64,000 nucleotides of DNA from Leminorella richardii (GTDB lineage Bacteria; Pseudomonadota; Gammaproteobacteria; Enterobacterales; Enterobacteriaceae), in the NCBI RefSeq assembly GCF_900478135.1, contig NZ_LS483470.1, forward strand, positions 1,918,501-1,982,500. The letters are read 5' to 3'. The position numbers and the translations under genes are program-made. Positions 56,244-64,000 of this stretch are shown here, one piece after another. The notes beneath the pieces are model-generated. The model made no database searches and was not told where the DNA came from. It worked only from the letters and a program-made list of their open reading frames with translations. Positions within the stretch are counted from its first letter, which is position 1, and every line of letters begins with the position of its first letter.

Positions 56244-56411
56244 TGCACACTCATAAATCTTCATTTGTACCAATGGTGTAGCCTCTACCTGTTGTCATCA
56301 TCAGCCTTCCCTATGCTTTTGTTAACATTAGGTAAGCACTTTCCCCATAGTATAAAATATTTTGCTCATTCTTTGACCAATCGAGCTAAATACTTTGCCA
56401 TAAGTTAAAAA

Positions 56412-56456
56412 TTTATTCTCATTCTAAAAAGGTTTGTGTAATACTTATGGGGCTAC
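56412..56456 (+). promoter_or_regulatory. lpp promoter
   Basis: TTTGTGTAATACTT (56433-56446) is identical to the E. coli lpp promoter; the -10 is TAATACT at 56439-56445. TTCTCA lies in the -35 area and GCTACATG, the E. coli start region, at about 56452. AT-rich sequence upstream fits the UP-like lpp region. Confidence 0.8.
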
Positions 56457-56490
56457 ATGCAAAAAGTTAACTCAAATTGAGGGTGTAAAT

Positions 56491-56703
56491 ATGAACCGTA
56501 CTAAAGTGGTACTGGGTGCAGTAATTTTAGGTGCTACTCTGTTAGCTGGCTGTGCAAAAAGCACTGATACCGCAACTAACAGCAAGCTGACTCAACTGAT
56601 CAGCGATGTTGCTGCTTTACGTTCTGATGTACAAGTTGCTAAAGATGAAGCAGCTCGTGCTAACCAGCGTTTAGACAACATGACTCGCGGTTACAAGAAG
56701 TAA
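56491..56703 (+). CDS. lpp: Major outer-membrane (Braun) lipoprotein, short form
   Basis: 70 aa against 78 in E. coli. Signal MNRTKVVLGAVILGATLLAGC with lipobox Cys21; mature length 50 instead of 58. The last 39 residues align fully with E. coli (KLTQLISDVAALRSDVQ... ANQRLDNM), ending in Lys for attachment to peptidoglycan. The shortening is at the N-terminal side of the mature coiled coil, where 11 residues (CAKSTDTATNS) replace 19. The start is fixed by GAGGGTGTAAAT and the conserved promoter. The protein ties the outer membrane to the wall, so a shorter helix implies a narrower gap. Confidence 0.95.
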   Translation: MNRTKVVLGAVILGATLLAGCAKSTDTATNSKLTQLISDVAALRSDVQVAKDEAARANQRLDNMTRGYKK

Positions 56704-56720
56704 TAGCTTCTCTGTAAGGA

Positions 56721-56751
56721 AAATGGCGCACTTAGGTGCGCCATTTTTTTT
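56721..56751 (+). terminator. lpp terminator
   Basis: AATGGCGCAC, short loop, GTGCGCCATT followed by a run of T. Confidence 0.93.
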
Positions 56752-57009
56752 ACCTTCATAGCGATCTTACCAATACTCCAATAAACCCTTATTTCCTCTC
56801 TTTCCATTCTTTATTTTTACCAACAAGAAATTAAAACGCTGTATAGACAACGCCTTCTTTTATTAAAAAATATAGGCAGGATGAGCCACCCAAATAGAAA
56901 TGCCCGAGCTGGCGCTAAATGGAGCTTTGCCGCGTTTATTTGTAATGAACGCTTAGCGTGACGACTTAATGTAAAAACGCATTTAATCGCGTTCTAGGCA
57001 GTAAATATA
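56752..57009. other. Region between lpp and the L,D-transpeptidase gene
   Basis: About 260 bp (364 including both terminators) without a gene; nothing recognised. Confidence 0.4.
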
Positions 57010-57045
57010 AAAAAACGCGGCCACCATAAGCGACCGCGTTTTTTA
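57010..57045. terminator. Terminator of the L,D-transpeptidase gene
   Basis: AAAACGCGG and CCGCGTTTT pair, with A/T runs on either side; works for the minus-strand gene ending at 57068. Confidence 0.85.
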
Positions 57046-57067
57046 TTTTCTATTGCTGAGTGAAAGA

Positions 57068-57991
57068 TTAACGATTCACTCTCAGAGGAAGCCCTGAACG
57101 GCGAGTAATCTCAGCGCGCATTTTCTCTGAATCCGTCCCGGCTTCATTCATAAATTCAGCGGCAGCAGAGTGCAAAACGATAGGCATGGTCTGCGGATCG
57201 TCCTGTTCCGATCTGGACAAAGGTTGGTGCACTTCAATATATCTTTTACCGTTGGGCTCAACAGTCACTTTAACCGGTTCATTGATGATTTGAACGCGAG
57301 TTCCGCTGGGAACAGTATTAAACAGCGCTTCAATATCATTAGGTCGCAGTCGGATACAGCCGGAGCTGACCCTCATACCAATACCAAAGTCAGCATTGGT
57401 ACCGTGGATCAGATACGTACCTCCTGCAGCAGCCAAACGGAGGGCAAACAGCCCCATCGGGTTATCCGGCCCTGCCGGCACAACGCCCGGCAGAGTAATA
57501 CCCTGAGCAGCATAGTGTTTACGAATATTTGCCGTTGGCGTCCAGGTTGGGTTAGCCCTTTTCTCTGTGATGGCAGTTACCATAACCGGCGTTTCGCGCC
57601 CCAATTGGCCAATGCCAATTGGGTAAACAATCACGGTATTGGTACCTTTCGGGTAATAGTAAAGGCGCAGCTCGGACAGGTTAATCACAATCCCTTCACG
57701 GGGAGTATCCGGCAGGATCATCTGTAAAGGAATAATCAGCTCTGAACCCGGCTTCGGTAGTAAGGGATCAACATCAGGATTTGCTTCCAGCATGGCAATG
57801 AGGCCGATCTGGTAGTCAGCGGCAATGCGCTCTAGAGAGCGGCCATCGTTCGGGACGATAAGCACTCGATTTTCGCCGATAATACGACTATTGGACGGCG
57901 GTAGAGGATACTCCATCGCCTGAGCAAGCGTTGCCTGCCCGATAAACACTAACGCCGCAATGGCTTTACATACTGCAAAAACACGGTTCAT
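57068..57991 (-). CDS. ldtE: L,D-transpeptidase, LdtE-like (YnhG)
   Basis: 307 aa. Signal peptide to about residue 25, a LysM-like segment (residues 41-90), then the YkuD domain with HGTN (His196) and SSGCIRL (catalytic Cys212). In sequence and position beside lpp it corresponds to E. coli LdtE (334 aa), but lacks the C-terminal Ala/Ser-rich tail. E. coli LdtE makes 3-3 cross-links; other paralogues (ErfK, YbiS, YcfS) attach Lpp. Without another copy in view, this one could do either. Confidence 0.88.
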   Translation of the reverse strand: MNRVFAVCKAIAALVFIGQATLAQAMEYPLPPSNSRIIGENRVLIVPNDGRSLERIAADYQIGLIAMLEANPDVDPLLPKPGSELIIPLQMILPDTPREGIVINLSELRLYYYPKGTNTVIVYPIGIGQLGRETPVMVTAITEKRANPTWTPTANIRKHYAAQGITLPGVVPAGPDNPMGLFALRLAAAGGTYLIHGTNADFGIGMRVSSGCIRLRPNDIEALFNTVPSGTRVQIINEPVKVTVEPNGKRYIEVHQPLSRSEQDDPQTMPIVLHSAAAEFMNEAGTDSEKMRAEITRRSGLPLRVNR

Positions 57992-58298
57992 GCTTAGTTC
58001 CTAACCTTCTGCTTATTGATCGGTCACTGGCAGGTTCCCAATATTGGGCTGAATGAATAACCGCCGCAATTTACTATTATGTAGCAAAATAAGGCCGCTA
58101 CCTAGTTCCAGTGCGGCGCAAACGATAAAAAAATGCGGTTATTATCTATTAGTGACCTGATTTTTAAAGAAAAATAAATCATCAATTTATCGTGATAAAA
58201 ATCTATCTCAATGATAACGATAATATTGTGTTCAAAGGCTCGCCAATGGATTAAGATAAGGAAATGTTAATTAAAAGTAAAACATTCTGGAGAAAACC
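57992..58298. other. tpx upstream region
   Basis: 307 bp between divergent genes, AT-rich, no gene. TTCTGGAGAAAACC is the tpx ribosome-binding site. Confidence 0.4.
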
Positions 58299-58802
58299 AT
58301 GACTCAGACAGTCACCATGAAAGGCAACCCGGTCACCGTAGCAGGCCAACTGCCAAAAACCGGCGAACAGGCCAAGCCATTTACCCTAACAGCAAACGAT
58401 CTTTCCGACGTCAGTCTCGATACCTATCGCGGCAAACGCAAAATCCTGAACGTCTTTCCAAGCATTGATACTGGCGTTTGCGCCACGTCAGTAAGAACCT
58501 TCAACAAGCTGGCTGCCGAAGCGAACAATACTGTTGTACTGTGCATTTCTGCCGATCTGCCTTTTGCACAAACCCGCTTTTGCGGCGCTGAAGGGCTTAA
58601 CAACGTTGTCACCCTATCCGCTTTTCGCAGCGCTGACTTTAAGCAAGACTACGGCGTTGAAGTGCTTGATGGTCCACTGAAAAGCTTAACCGCTCGCGCG
58701 GTAATTGTGCTTGATGAGAACGATCGCGTCCTGCACAGTGAACTGGTAAAAGAAATCGCTACAGAGCCAGACTACGACGCCGCACTGGCTGCGTTAAAAT
58801 AG
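58299..58802 (+). CDS. tpx: Thiol peroxidase Tpx
   Basis: 167 aa, as in E. coli (168). Peroxidatic Cys61 in DTGVCATS and resolving Cys95 in TRFCGAEG, the atypical 2-Cys peroxiredoxin arrangement. It reduces alkyl hydroperoxides with thioredoxin. Convergent with tyrR, as in E. coli, sharing a terminator. Confidence 0.96.
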   Translation: MTQTVTMKGNPVTVAGQLPKTGEQAKPFTLTANDLSDVSLDTYRGKRKILNVFPSIDTGVCATSVRTFNKLAAEANNTVVLCISADLPFAQTRFCGAEGLNNVVTLSAFRSADFKQDYGVEVLDGPLKSLTARAVIVLDENDRVLHSELVKEIATEPDYDAALAALK

Positions 58803-58827
58803 TCGTTGTTCAAAATTAAAGAAAAAG

Positions 58828-58866
58828 AAAGAGAGGAAGCTCATAGCATCCTCTCTTCGTTTTTAC
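58828..58866. terminator. Bidirectional tpx/tyrR terminator
   Basis: AGAGAGGA and TCCTCTCT with an 11-base loop, A-rich before and T-rich after. Confidence 0.8.
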
Positions 58867-58894
58867 CCTACCGCTCAGACTGTTTCGCCCTGAG

Positions 58895-60457
58895 CTATTC
58901 GCCTTCTGCCGACTTGGCCGGTTGGCTTAATCCATACTCTCTCAGCTTGTTGGCTATCGCCGTGTGCGATACTCCCAGTCGCTTCGCCAGCTTACGCGTA
59001 CTCGGGTAACTGCCATAAAGCTGAGTCAATACAGCGCTCTCAAAGCGTTTACATATTTCATCCAATGAACCGTCCATGATGTCGTTATTGAGCATCATTT
59101 CTGCTGTCACTTCCGGCAAAACGACATCCTTAGCCTGTAGCTCATTCCCTTCCATCTGCGTTACCGCACGGTAGAGAACGTTCTTTAGCTGCCTGACGTT
59201 GCCTGGCCAGCCGTACTGAGTTAACAGTGGCGTCAAATCCGATGACAGGCGAGGCCGAGAGATCCCTAACTGATCGGCAAACAGCGTCACAAACTGCTCT
59301 GTCAGCGGCATAATATCGGGTACTCGCTCCCGCAACGGCGGTAGCGTAAGCGTCAGAACGTTTAAACGATAATAAAGATCTTCACGAAAGACGCCCTGAC
59401 TCACCAGATTAAACAGGCTCTTTTGCGTTGCGCAGATAACGCGAACATCAACGTGAACCTCTTTATCTTCACCAACCCGACGGAAAGTACCGTCGTTAAG
59501 AAATCGCAGCAGCTTGCTCTGCATCTTTGGTGACATTTCGCTGATGTTGTCCAGCAGAACCGTTCCACCACTCGCCTGTTCAAAAAAGCCCTTTTTCGCC
59601 TCCTGCTGAGCGCTTCCTGCATGACCGTACAGCTCACTTTCAACGACATCATCAGGCAGTGAAGCACAGCTCAAGGCCAAGAAAGGTTTATCGCGCCGCC
59701 CACTGCGTATGTGACACGCCTGCGCCAAGACGTCTTTTCCGGTTCCGGTATCGCCGATAATTAACAGCGGCGCATCCAATACCGCTAAGCGATTAGCCTG
59801 CTCAACCAGCGTTTTCATTTTACTGCTGACAGACACCATATGACTGAATGCCTGATTATCCACCACATTCTTGTTTTGCAGCTGTCGACCAATCTTAACC
59901 GCAGACTTTAATACCACAACGGCACCGGTAGGCGTTTTCTCTGGCTCATCCTCATCGCTTTGATAAAGCGGCATGATGTCCATCAGGTAGTCCTGACCGC
60001 GAATAATCACTCGTTCAGAGTGCGGAGAAATACACTCTTCTTCTAAATAGCGCAGGAAAGGATAGCCGTTAACCAGCGTTGAAGCGGGCTGTGCCACGAC
60101 TTTCTCTTCACTTTGACCAAACAGCGCCAGAGCGGCCGGATTGATTAAATCAATGCGCCCTTTTAAATCGAGGGACATCACGGGCTCCGGCAGCGAGTCA
60201 AACAGCGCCTTCAGGGCTCTTAACCGCTGTTCAGAAGGCATATAGGAGACGGTGCGCACGTCGATAACGCCCTTAATACGCCGAATGCTGACCATCAGTG
60301 CGCTAAAAACGTCAAAATCAATGGAGGAAAAATTCAGATAAATCTTACCGCTGAGATCAAGCTCAATGCCGCGAAGATCGAGATGACGTTCAACCAGCAG
60401 ATCGAGAAGCTCACGGGTTAATCCCAGTCTGTCTTCACAAAGGACTTCAAGACGCAT
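58895..60457 (-). CDS. tyrR: Aromatic amino-acid regulator TyrR
   Basis: 520 aa (E. coli 513). N-terminal ACT domain (MRLEVLCEDRLGLTRELLDLL) and PAS region (SLPEPVMSLDLKGRIDLINPAAL). A central AAA+ domain follows with Walker A GDTGTGKD and no GAFTGA motif, so it acts at sigma-70 promoters. C-terminal HTH STRKLAKRLGVSHTAIANKL. It binds Tyr, Phe and Trp and controls aromatic synthesis and transport genes. No TyrR box was seen in the window. Confidence 0.95.
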   Translation of the reverse strand: MRLEVLCEDRLGLTRELLDLLVERHLDLRGIELDLSGKIYLNFSSIDFDVFSALMVSIRRIKGVIDVRTVSYMPSEQRLRALKALFDSLPEPVMSLDLKGRIDLINPAALALFGQSEEKVVAQPASTLVNGYPFLRYLEEECISPHSERVIIRGQDYLMDIMPLYQSDEDEPEKTPTGAVVVLKSAVKIGRQLQNKNVVDNQAFSHMVSVSSKMKTLVEQANRLAVLDAPLLIIGDTGTGKDVLAQACHIRSGRRDKPFLALSCASLPDDVVESELYGHAGSAQQEAKKGFFEQASGGTVLLDNISEMSPKMQSKLLRFLNDGTFRRVGEDKEVHVDVRVICATQKSLFNLVSQGVFREDLYYRLNVLTLTLPPLRERVPDIMPLTEQFVTLFADQLGISRPRLSSDLTPLLTQYGWPGNVRQLKNVLYRAVTQMEGNELQAKDVVLPEVTAEMMLNNDIMDGSLDEICKRFESAVLTQLYGSYPSTRKLAKRLGVSHTAIANKLREYGLSQPAKSAEGE

Positions 60458-60703
60458 GATAAAAGCCTTCTACTGTGGACGCTGTAATCGGATGAAGCGC
60501 TATCATACTCGCAGAAGGCGGCCAAATGAAGATAAGTGTCACAAAAAGTTGACAGACCTAACATCCTACAGCTCGCTGGACAAAATTACAGCTCTTCTCG
60601 CTTATTGATTTCACGGCCAGAGTAAAACGAATTTTTAGTTCCCTTTCGATGAAAACAGTGATTAATTAACGTTTCCATAATAAATAACTCATTGAGACAC
60701 AGC

Positions 60704-61972
60704 ATGAAAGACGCAACGCTTGCCCTACATCACGGATTCCAATGCGATCCTGTCACCAAGTCTGTCGCCGTTCCGGTTTATCAAACCGTGGCTTACGAGT
60801 TTGATAACGCTCAGCACGGCGCTGACCTATTTAATCTGGCGGTTCCGGGCAATATCTATACCCGCATAATGAACCCCACTAACGACATTCTGGAAAAGCG
60901 CCTAGCGGCCCTTGAAGGCGGTATCGCCGGGCTGGTGGTTTCCGCCGGCAGTGCGGCAATTACTTACGCTATTCAGACGCTGGCTTCTGCGGGGGACAAC
61001 ATTGTCAGTACACCACAGCTTTACGGTGGCACTTATACCCTTTTTGCTCACATGCTGCCGGGTTTCGGCGTTAAAGTGAAATTTGCTCGCGACGACTCAC
61101 CGCAGGCTATTGCTGAACTGATCGATGAAAATACCAAGGCCGTTTACTGTGAGAGTATCGGCAACCCGGCGGGTAATATTGTCGATATTGAAGGTCTCGC
61201 TAACGTTGCTCATGAGCACGGTGTACCGCTGATTGTCGACAACACAGTCGCCTCTCCAGTGCTCTGTAAGCCCATTCAATTCGGTGCTGATATCGTCGTT
61301 CATTCAATTACTAAATACGTTGGCGGGCACGGTAACTCCCTCGGCGGCGTGATTATCGATTCCGGAAAATTCCCATGGACAGAGCATAAGGACCGTTTCC
61401 CTATGTTTAGCACGCCAGAGGCCGCCTATCACGGTGTGGTTTACTGCGAATCTTTTGGCCCTGCAGCCTTTATTGCCCGAGCTCGCACTGTACCTCTGCG
61501 CAACTGCGGTGCCGCTCTCTCCCCGATGAACGCTTTCCTGCTGTTACAAGGACTAGAAACGCTGTCGCTACGAATGGAACGTCACGTTGAAAACGCGCGC
61601 CGCGTCGCCGAATACCTTCGCGATCACGACAAAGTTGCCTGGGTCAGCTACGCAGGTCTGCCGGATCACCCTCACTATGCGCTAGCGCAAAAGTATATGA
61701 ACGGTACGCCGTCAGCAATCCTCTCCTTTGGGCTGAAAGGCGGATACGAGGCTGGAGTACGCTTTTACGATGCGCTGAAAATATTCAAGCGCCTAGTGAA
61801 TATTGGTGACGCCAAATCGCTGGCCTGTCATCCGGCTTCAACAACTCACCGTCAGATGTCTGAAGAGGAACAGCGCCAGGCTGGTGTGAAGCCGGAAATG
61901 ATCCGCCTTTCTATCGGTATTGAGGCAATTGAAGACATCATTGAGGATCTGAATCAAGCATTGAGCGCCTGA
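60704..61972 (+). CDS. O-acetylhomoserine sulfhydrylase-type PLP enzyme (MetY family)
   Basis: 422 aa from ATG 60704. Cys/Met-metabolism PLP family: VYQTVAYEFDNAQHGADLF, YTRIMNPTN, SAGSAAITYAI, PLP Lys204 in HSITKYVGGHGNSLGG and SLACHPASTTHRQMSEEE. The length, and the GGHGNSLGG loop, favour O-acetylhomoserine sulfhydrylase over MetB. It would make homocysteine from O-acetylhomoserine and sulfide, a route not used by E. coli. It sits between tyrR and ycjF, an insertion relative to E. coli. Confidence 0.85.
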   Translation: MKDATLALHHGFQCDPVTKSVAVPVYQTVAYEFDNAQHGADLFNLAVPGNIYTRIMNPTNDILEKRLAALEGGIAGLVVSAGSAAITYAIQTLASAGDNIVSTPQLYGGTYTLFAHMLPGFGVKVKFARDDSPQAIAELIDENTKAVYCESIGNPAGNIVDIEGLANVAHEHGVPLIVDNTVASPVLCKPIQFGADIVVHSITKYVGGHGNSLGGVIIDSGKFPWTEHKDRFPMFSTPEAAYHGVVYCESFGPAAFIARARTVPLRNCGAALSPMNAFLLLQGLETLSLRMERHVENARRVAEYLRDHDKVAWVSYAGLPDHPHYALAQKYMNGTPSAILSFGLKGGYEAGVRFYDALKIFKRLVNIGDAKSLACHPASTTHRQMSEEEQRQAGVKPEMIRLSIGIEAIEDIIEDLNQALSA

Positions 61973-61993
61973 GGATAGTCTGAAACCAACAAG

Positions 61994-62023
61994 AAAAAGG
62001 CCGCGCTTGCGGCCTTTTTGCTA
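61994..62023. terminator. Terminator between metY-like gene and ycjF
   Basis: AAAAAGGCCGC, 4-base loop, GCGGCCTTTTT: 11-bp arms with A and T runs, usable in both directions. Confidence 0.93.
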
Positions 62024-63082
62024 TTTTTCCGTTCCCCCTACTTTCGACAGCTTGCTTTTAAGCTGGCCGATAAGCTGAGTTCGAAAATCCCCCAAACGGG
62101 GCTTATCCCCATCCAACCAGGGCAGTGGTCGGCACAGCTCCATAGCTTTAATGCCGAGGCGCGCGGTCAACAGCCCCGCCCCGATGCCCTGAGCGGCTCG
62201 GGTAGACAGTCGTGCCGTAATGTCCTGAGATAGCCAGTCCATACCTACTTCACGGATAAGCTCACTGGCGCCCGCAAAGGCAATATTCAACAAAACCAGC
62301 TTAAACAGGCGAATACGGCTAAAGTAGCCAAGCTCAATGCCGTAGATATTGGCAATACGGTTAATCAGGCGAATATTGCGCCAGGCGATAAACGCCATAT
62401 CCACTAGCGCCAGCGGACTAACGGCAATCATCAGCGCCGATTCCGCCGCTGAGCTGCTGATCTCCCGACGCGCCTGCTGATCCAGTACCGGCTGTACTAG
62501 CCCAGCGTAGAGCGTTATCACTTCCCGATCGTTTTGCGTTTCATGCAGGGAAGCCTGCCAGCGACGCAGAGCCGGATGATTGTTATCCAGCCCCGCCTGT
62601 TTGGCTAAGGTTTCACAAAACGCCCGACCTTTGCCAAGTCCGTGACTTTGCAGCAGCTCCCGCGCCGTATCCCGTTCCTGTGCCCGCTCCCTTAAGCGAT
62701 AGAGCCGTCGCCACTCAGTGGCCACAGAGCCCACGCCCGCAATGACAATAATCGCGCCTGCACCGTAAGCACCCAACGTAATCCATTCCTGCTGGGCAAT
62801 AGCGTCGGAAATGCGATAAATCCCCTGAGCTACGGCACTAATCCCAAACAGCCCAAGCCCCAGAGTCACCAGCCTGCGCCACAGGCTCTTCTTGGGTCGG
62901 AGAGCATTCGCAACGAGCCCTTCCGCTTCACCTTCTATATCTTCAGCTTCAATCTCGGGGGAAGTGGGATAAAAGCGCTCCGCCAGTTCGTCATCAAACT
63001 GTTGATGATGGCGCAGTTCGGGCTCTTTTTCGTCAACCAAAGGCCTGTCGAATTCGATTCGCCCCTTTATGGGTTGGTTCAT
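62021..63082 (-). CDS. ycjF: YcjF inner-membrane protein (UPF0283)
   Basis: 353 aa, the same length as E. coli YcjF, with close similarity throughout (SLWRRLVTLGLGLFG, GAGVGSVATEWRRL-like, ETQNDREV, LGYFSRIRLFKLVLLN, ARLSTRAAQGIGAGLLTARLG). Two N-terminal membrane segments and a DUF697-like C-terminal half. Start ATG 63082 overlaps the ycjX stop by 4 bp (ATGA), so the two are translationally coupled. Function unknown; in E. coli the pair is induced in the phage-shock/heat stress context. Confidence 0.94.
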   Translation of the reverse strand: MNQPIKGRIEFDRPLVDEKEPELRHHQQFDDELAERFYPTSPEIEAEDIEGEAEGLVANALRPKKSLWRRLVTLGLGLFGISAVAQGIYRISDAIAQQEWITLGAYGAGAIIVIAGVGSVATEWRRLYRLRERAQERDTARELLQSHGLGKGRAFCETLAKQAGLDNNHPALRRWQASLHETQNDREVITLYAGLVQPVLDQQARREISSSAAESALMIAVSPLALVDMAFIAWRNIRLINRIANIYGIELGYFSRIRLFKLVLLNIAFAGASELIREVGMDWLSQDITARLSTRAAQGIGAGLLTARLGIKAMELCRPLPWLDGDKPRLGDFRTQLIGQLKSKLSKVGGTEK

Positions 63083-64000
63083 CTTAGTTTGTCTCCTAAC
63101 AGGAACTCCATGACCGCATCCAAACGAATGTGTGGCAGTGGCGTATCAACGCTCATTGGTTTAGGTCGGAACGCATCAAAATGGAAGCCTTGCGTTTGCC
63201 AGAAAGAGGGATCCGGCAGCCGAGCTGGAACCTCTCCCGGATAAACGGTCAGAAGCTGTCCGTCGTCTAATCGATACCCTTTCAAAGCGGGAATTTGGCT
63301 TCCCTGATGCTCAATCATACCGCTGTCAGTTGCCTGTACCGAAGCCAGCCCCACGCAGTCCATAGAAATGCCTTCAAAAGCCGCGTTTTGCCAAGCTTCC
63401 TGAACCAACTGCTGAAGCAGAGAAACCAGATTAGCGTGCTGATCCGGCGTGATGTGATCCGCCTTGCTGGCGGCAAACATCAGTCGGTCAATGCAGGGAG
63501 AGAACAGCCGACGAAACAGCGAACGCTGCCCGTAGTGAAAACTCTGCATCAGTTGCGACATCGCCAGGCGCATGTCGTTAAAGGCCTGTGGCCCGCTGTT
63601 TAGCGGCTGCAGGCAGTCCACCAGCACGATCTGACGGTCGAAGTTCAGAAAGTGATCTTTATAGAACCCCTTCACAACGTGCTGGCAGTAGTACTCATAA
63701 CGCGCTTTCAGCATGCCAAAATTGGTATGCTTATCGGCCTGTGCCAGCCGAGGCTCATTTCTCTCGTCAATTTCAGGCCAGGGAAAAAATTGCAACACCG
63801 GTGCGCCCGCCAGTTCTCCGGGCAAAACAAATCGTCCCGGCTGAATAAAGTGCAGCCCTTCCTGTTTGCACTTTTGCAAATAGACCGCGTAGGCCTCAGA
63901 AATTTCCGCCAGCAGGTTCTCATCGACAGGACCCAGCGGATCGCATTTGCGACACAGCGCCAGCCAGGGTTCTGCCCATTCGGCTCTCTCCCCTTGGCGA
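63079..64000 (-). CDS. ycjX: YcjX, GTPase-like protein (C-terminal part; start outside window)
   Basis: The frame is open from 64000 to the stop at 63079, giving about the last 306 residues of YcjX (465 aa in E. coli). Residues visible upstream of the first internal start (WLALCRKCDPLGPVDENLLAEI) continue the match, so the gene enters from the right. Characteristic segments are QADKHTNFGMLKARYEYYC, VVKGFYKDHFLNFDRQIVLVDCLQPLNSG and VYPGEVPARLP. The N-terminal nucleotide-binding loop is not in view. Coupled with ycjF. Confidence 0.95.
   Translation of the reverse strand, partial: RQGERAEWAEPWLALCRKCDPLGPVDENLLAEISEAYAVYLQKCKQEGLHFIQPGRFVLPGELAGAPVLQFFPWPEIDERNEPRLAQADKHTNFGMLKARYEYYCQHVVKGFYKDHFLNFDRQIVLVDCLQPLNSGPQAFNDMRLAMSQLMQSFHYGQRSLFRRLFSPCIDRLMFAASKADHITPDQHANLVSLLQQLVQEAWQNAAFEGISMDCVGLASVQATDSGMIEHQGSQIPALKGYRLDDGQLLTVYPGEVPARLPDPSFWQTQGFHFDAFRPKPMSVDTPLPHIRLDAVMEFLLGDKLR

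Noticed and set aside
58180..58240. Fur-box-like sequence (ATGATAACGATAAT) before tpx
   Set aside because: Match to the 19-bp consensus is poor and the region is AT-rich.

Overview
The window is about 64 kb of chromosome from a gamma-proteobacterium of the order Enterobacterales. The right half carries recognisable enteric gene neighbourhoods: ydfG, the ynfK-type bioD, mlc/dgsA and ynfM; fumC and ydgA; ribE, mdtK and a tRNA-Val(GAC); pykF, lpp and an ldtE-like L,D-transpeptidase; tpx, tyrR, ycjF and ycjX. These blocks match E. coli gene order locally but are joined differently. An aegA-like gene sits between ydgA and ribE, and a MetY-type sulfhydrylase sits between tyrR and ycjF. The Lpp is unusually short (70 aa). 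This suggests an enteric well removed from E. coli/Salmonella, possibly of the Budviciaceae type; that placement is inference.

The left half (1-31100) is accessory and surface-oriented. It holds six loci of one autotransporter (type V secretion) family. One is an intact C-terminal part running off the left edge (1-1970) and one is a complete gene (22620-25913). Four are damaged: a nonsense-interrupted, truncated N-terminal part (5847-7067), a barrel fragment with an internal deletion (9785-10597), a gene with two frame breaks (18824-22080), and a lone barrel fragment (30483-31088). The last is an inverted, near-identical copy of the barrel of the complete gene. Among them lie a five-gene chaperone-usher fimbrial operon with two chaperones (16748 down to 10585, Stb-like layout), two LysR regulators, an MFS exporter, and a decaying HAD/cupin/arginase-family cluster. 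There is also an orphan InsA-type zinc finger gene with a lipoprotein, and several secreted proteins of unknown function.

The middle (27-41 kb) is metabolic and stress-related. A group II amino-acid decarboxylase faces an Lrp-family regulator, with an EamA exporter next to it. An NDH-2-like flavoprotein plus azoreductase pair is divergent from an Rrf2 regulator, with a perfect 11-bp-arm palindrome between them. These are followed by a GNAT protein, the cystine transporter TcyP, and an OsmU/OpuC-type osmoprotectant ABC operon whose first permease gene has a frameshift near its start.

The right part (41-64 kb) is mostly conserved core: sugar regulation (Mlc), TCA cycle (FumC), riboflavin synthesis, multidrug efflux (MdtK), glycolysis (PykF), envelope tethering (Lpp with its L,D-transpeptidase neighbour), peroxide defence (Tpx) and aromatic amino-acid regulation (TyrR). 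Most genes here end in clear hairpin terminators. I found no CRISPR array, prophage, rRNA, complete insertion sequence or integrase.
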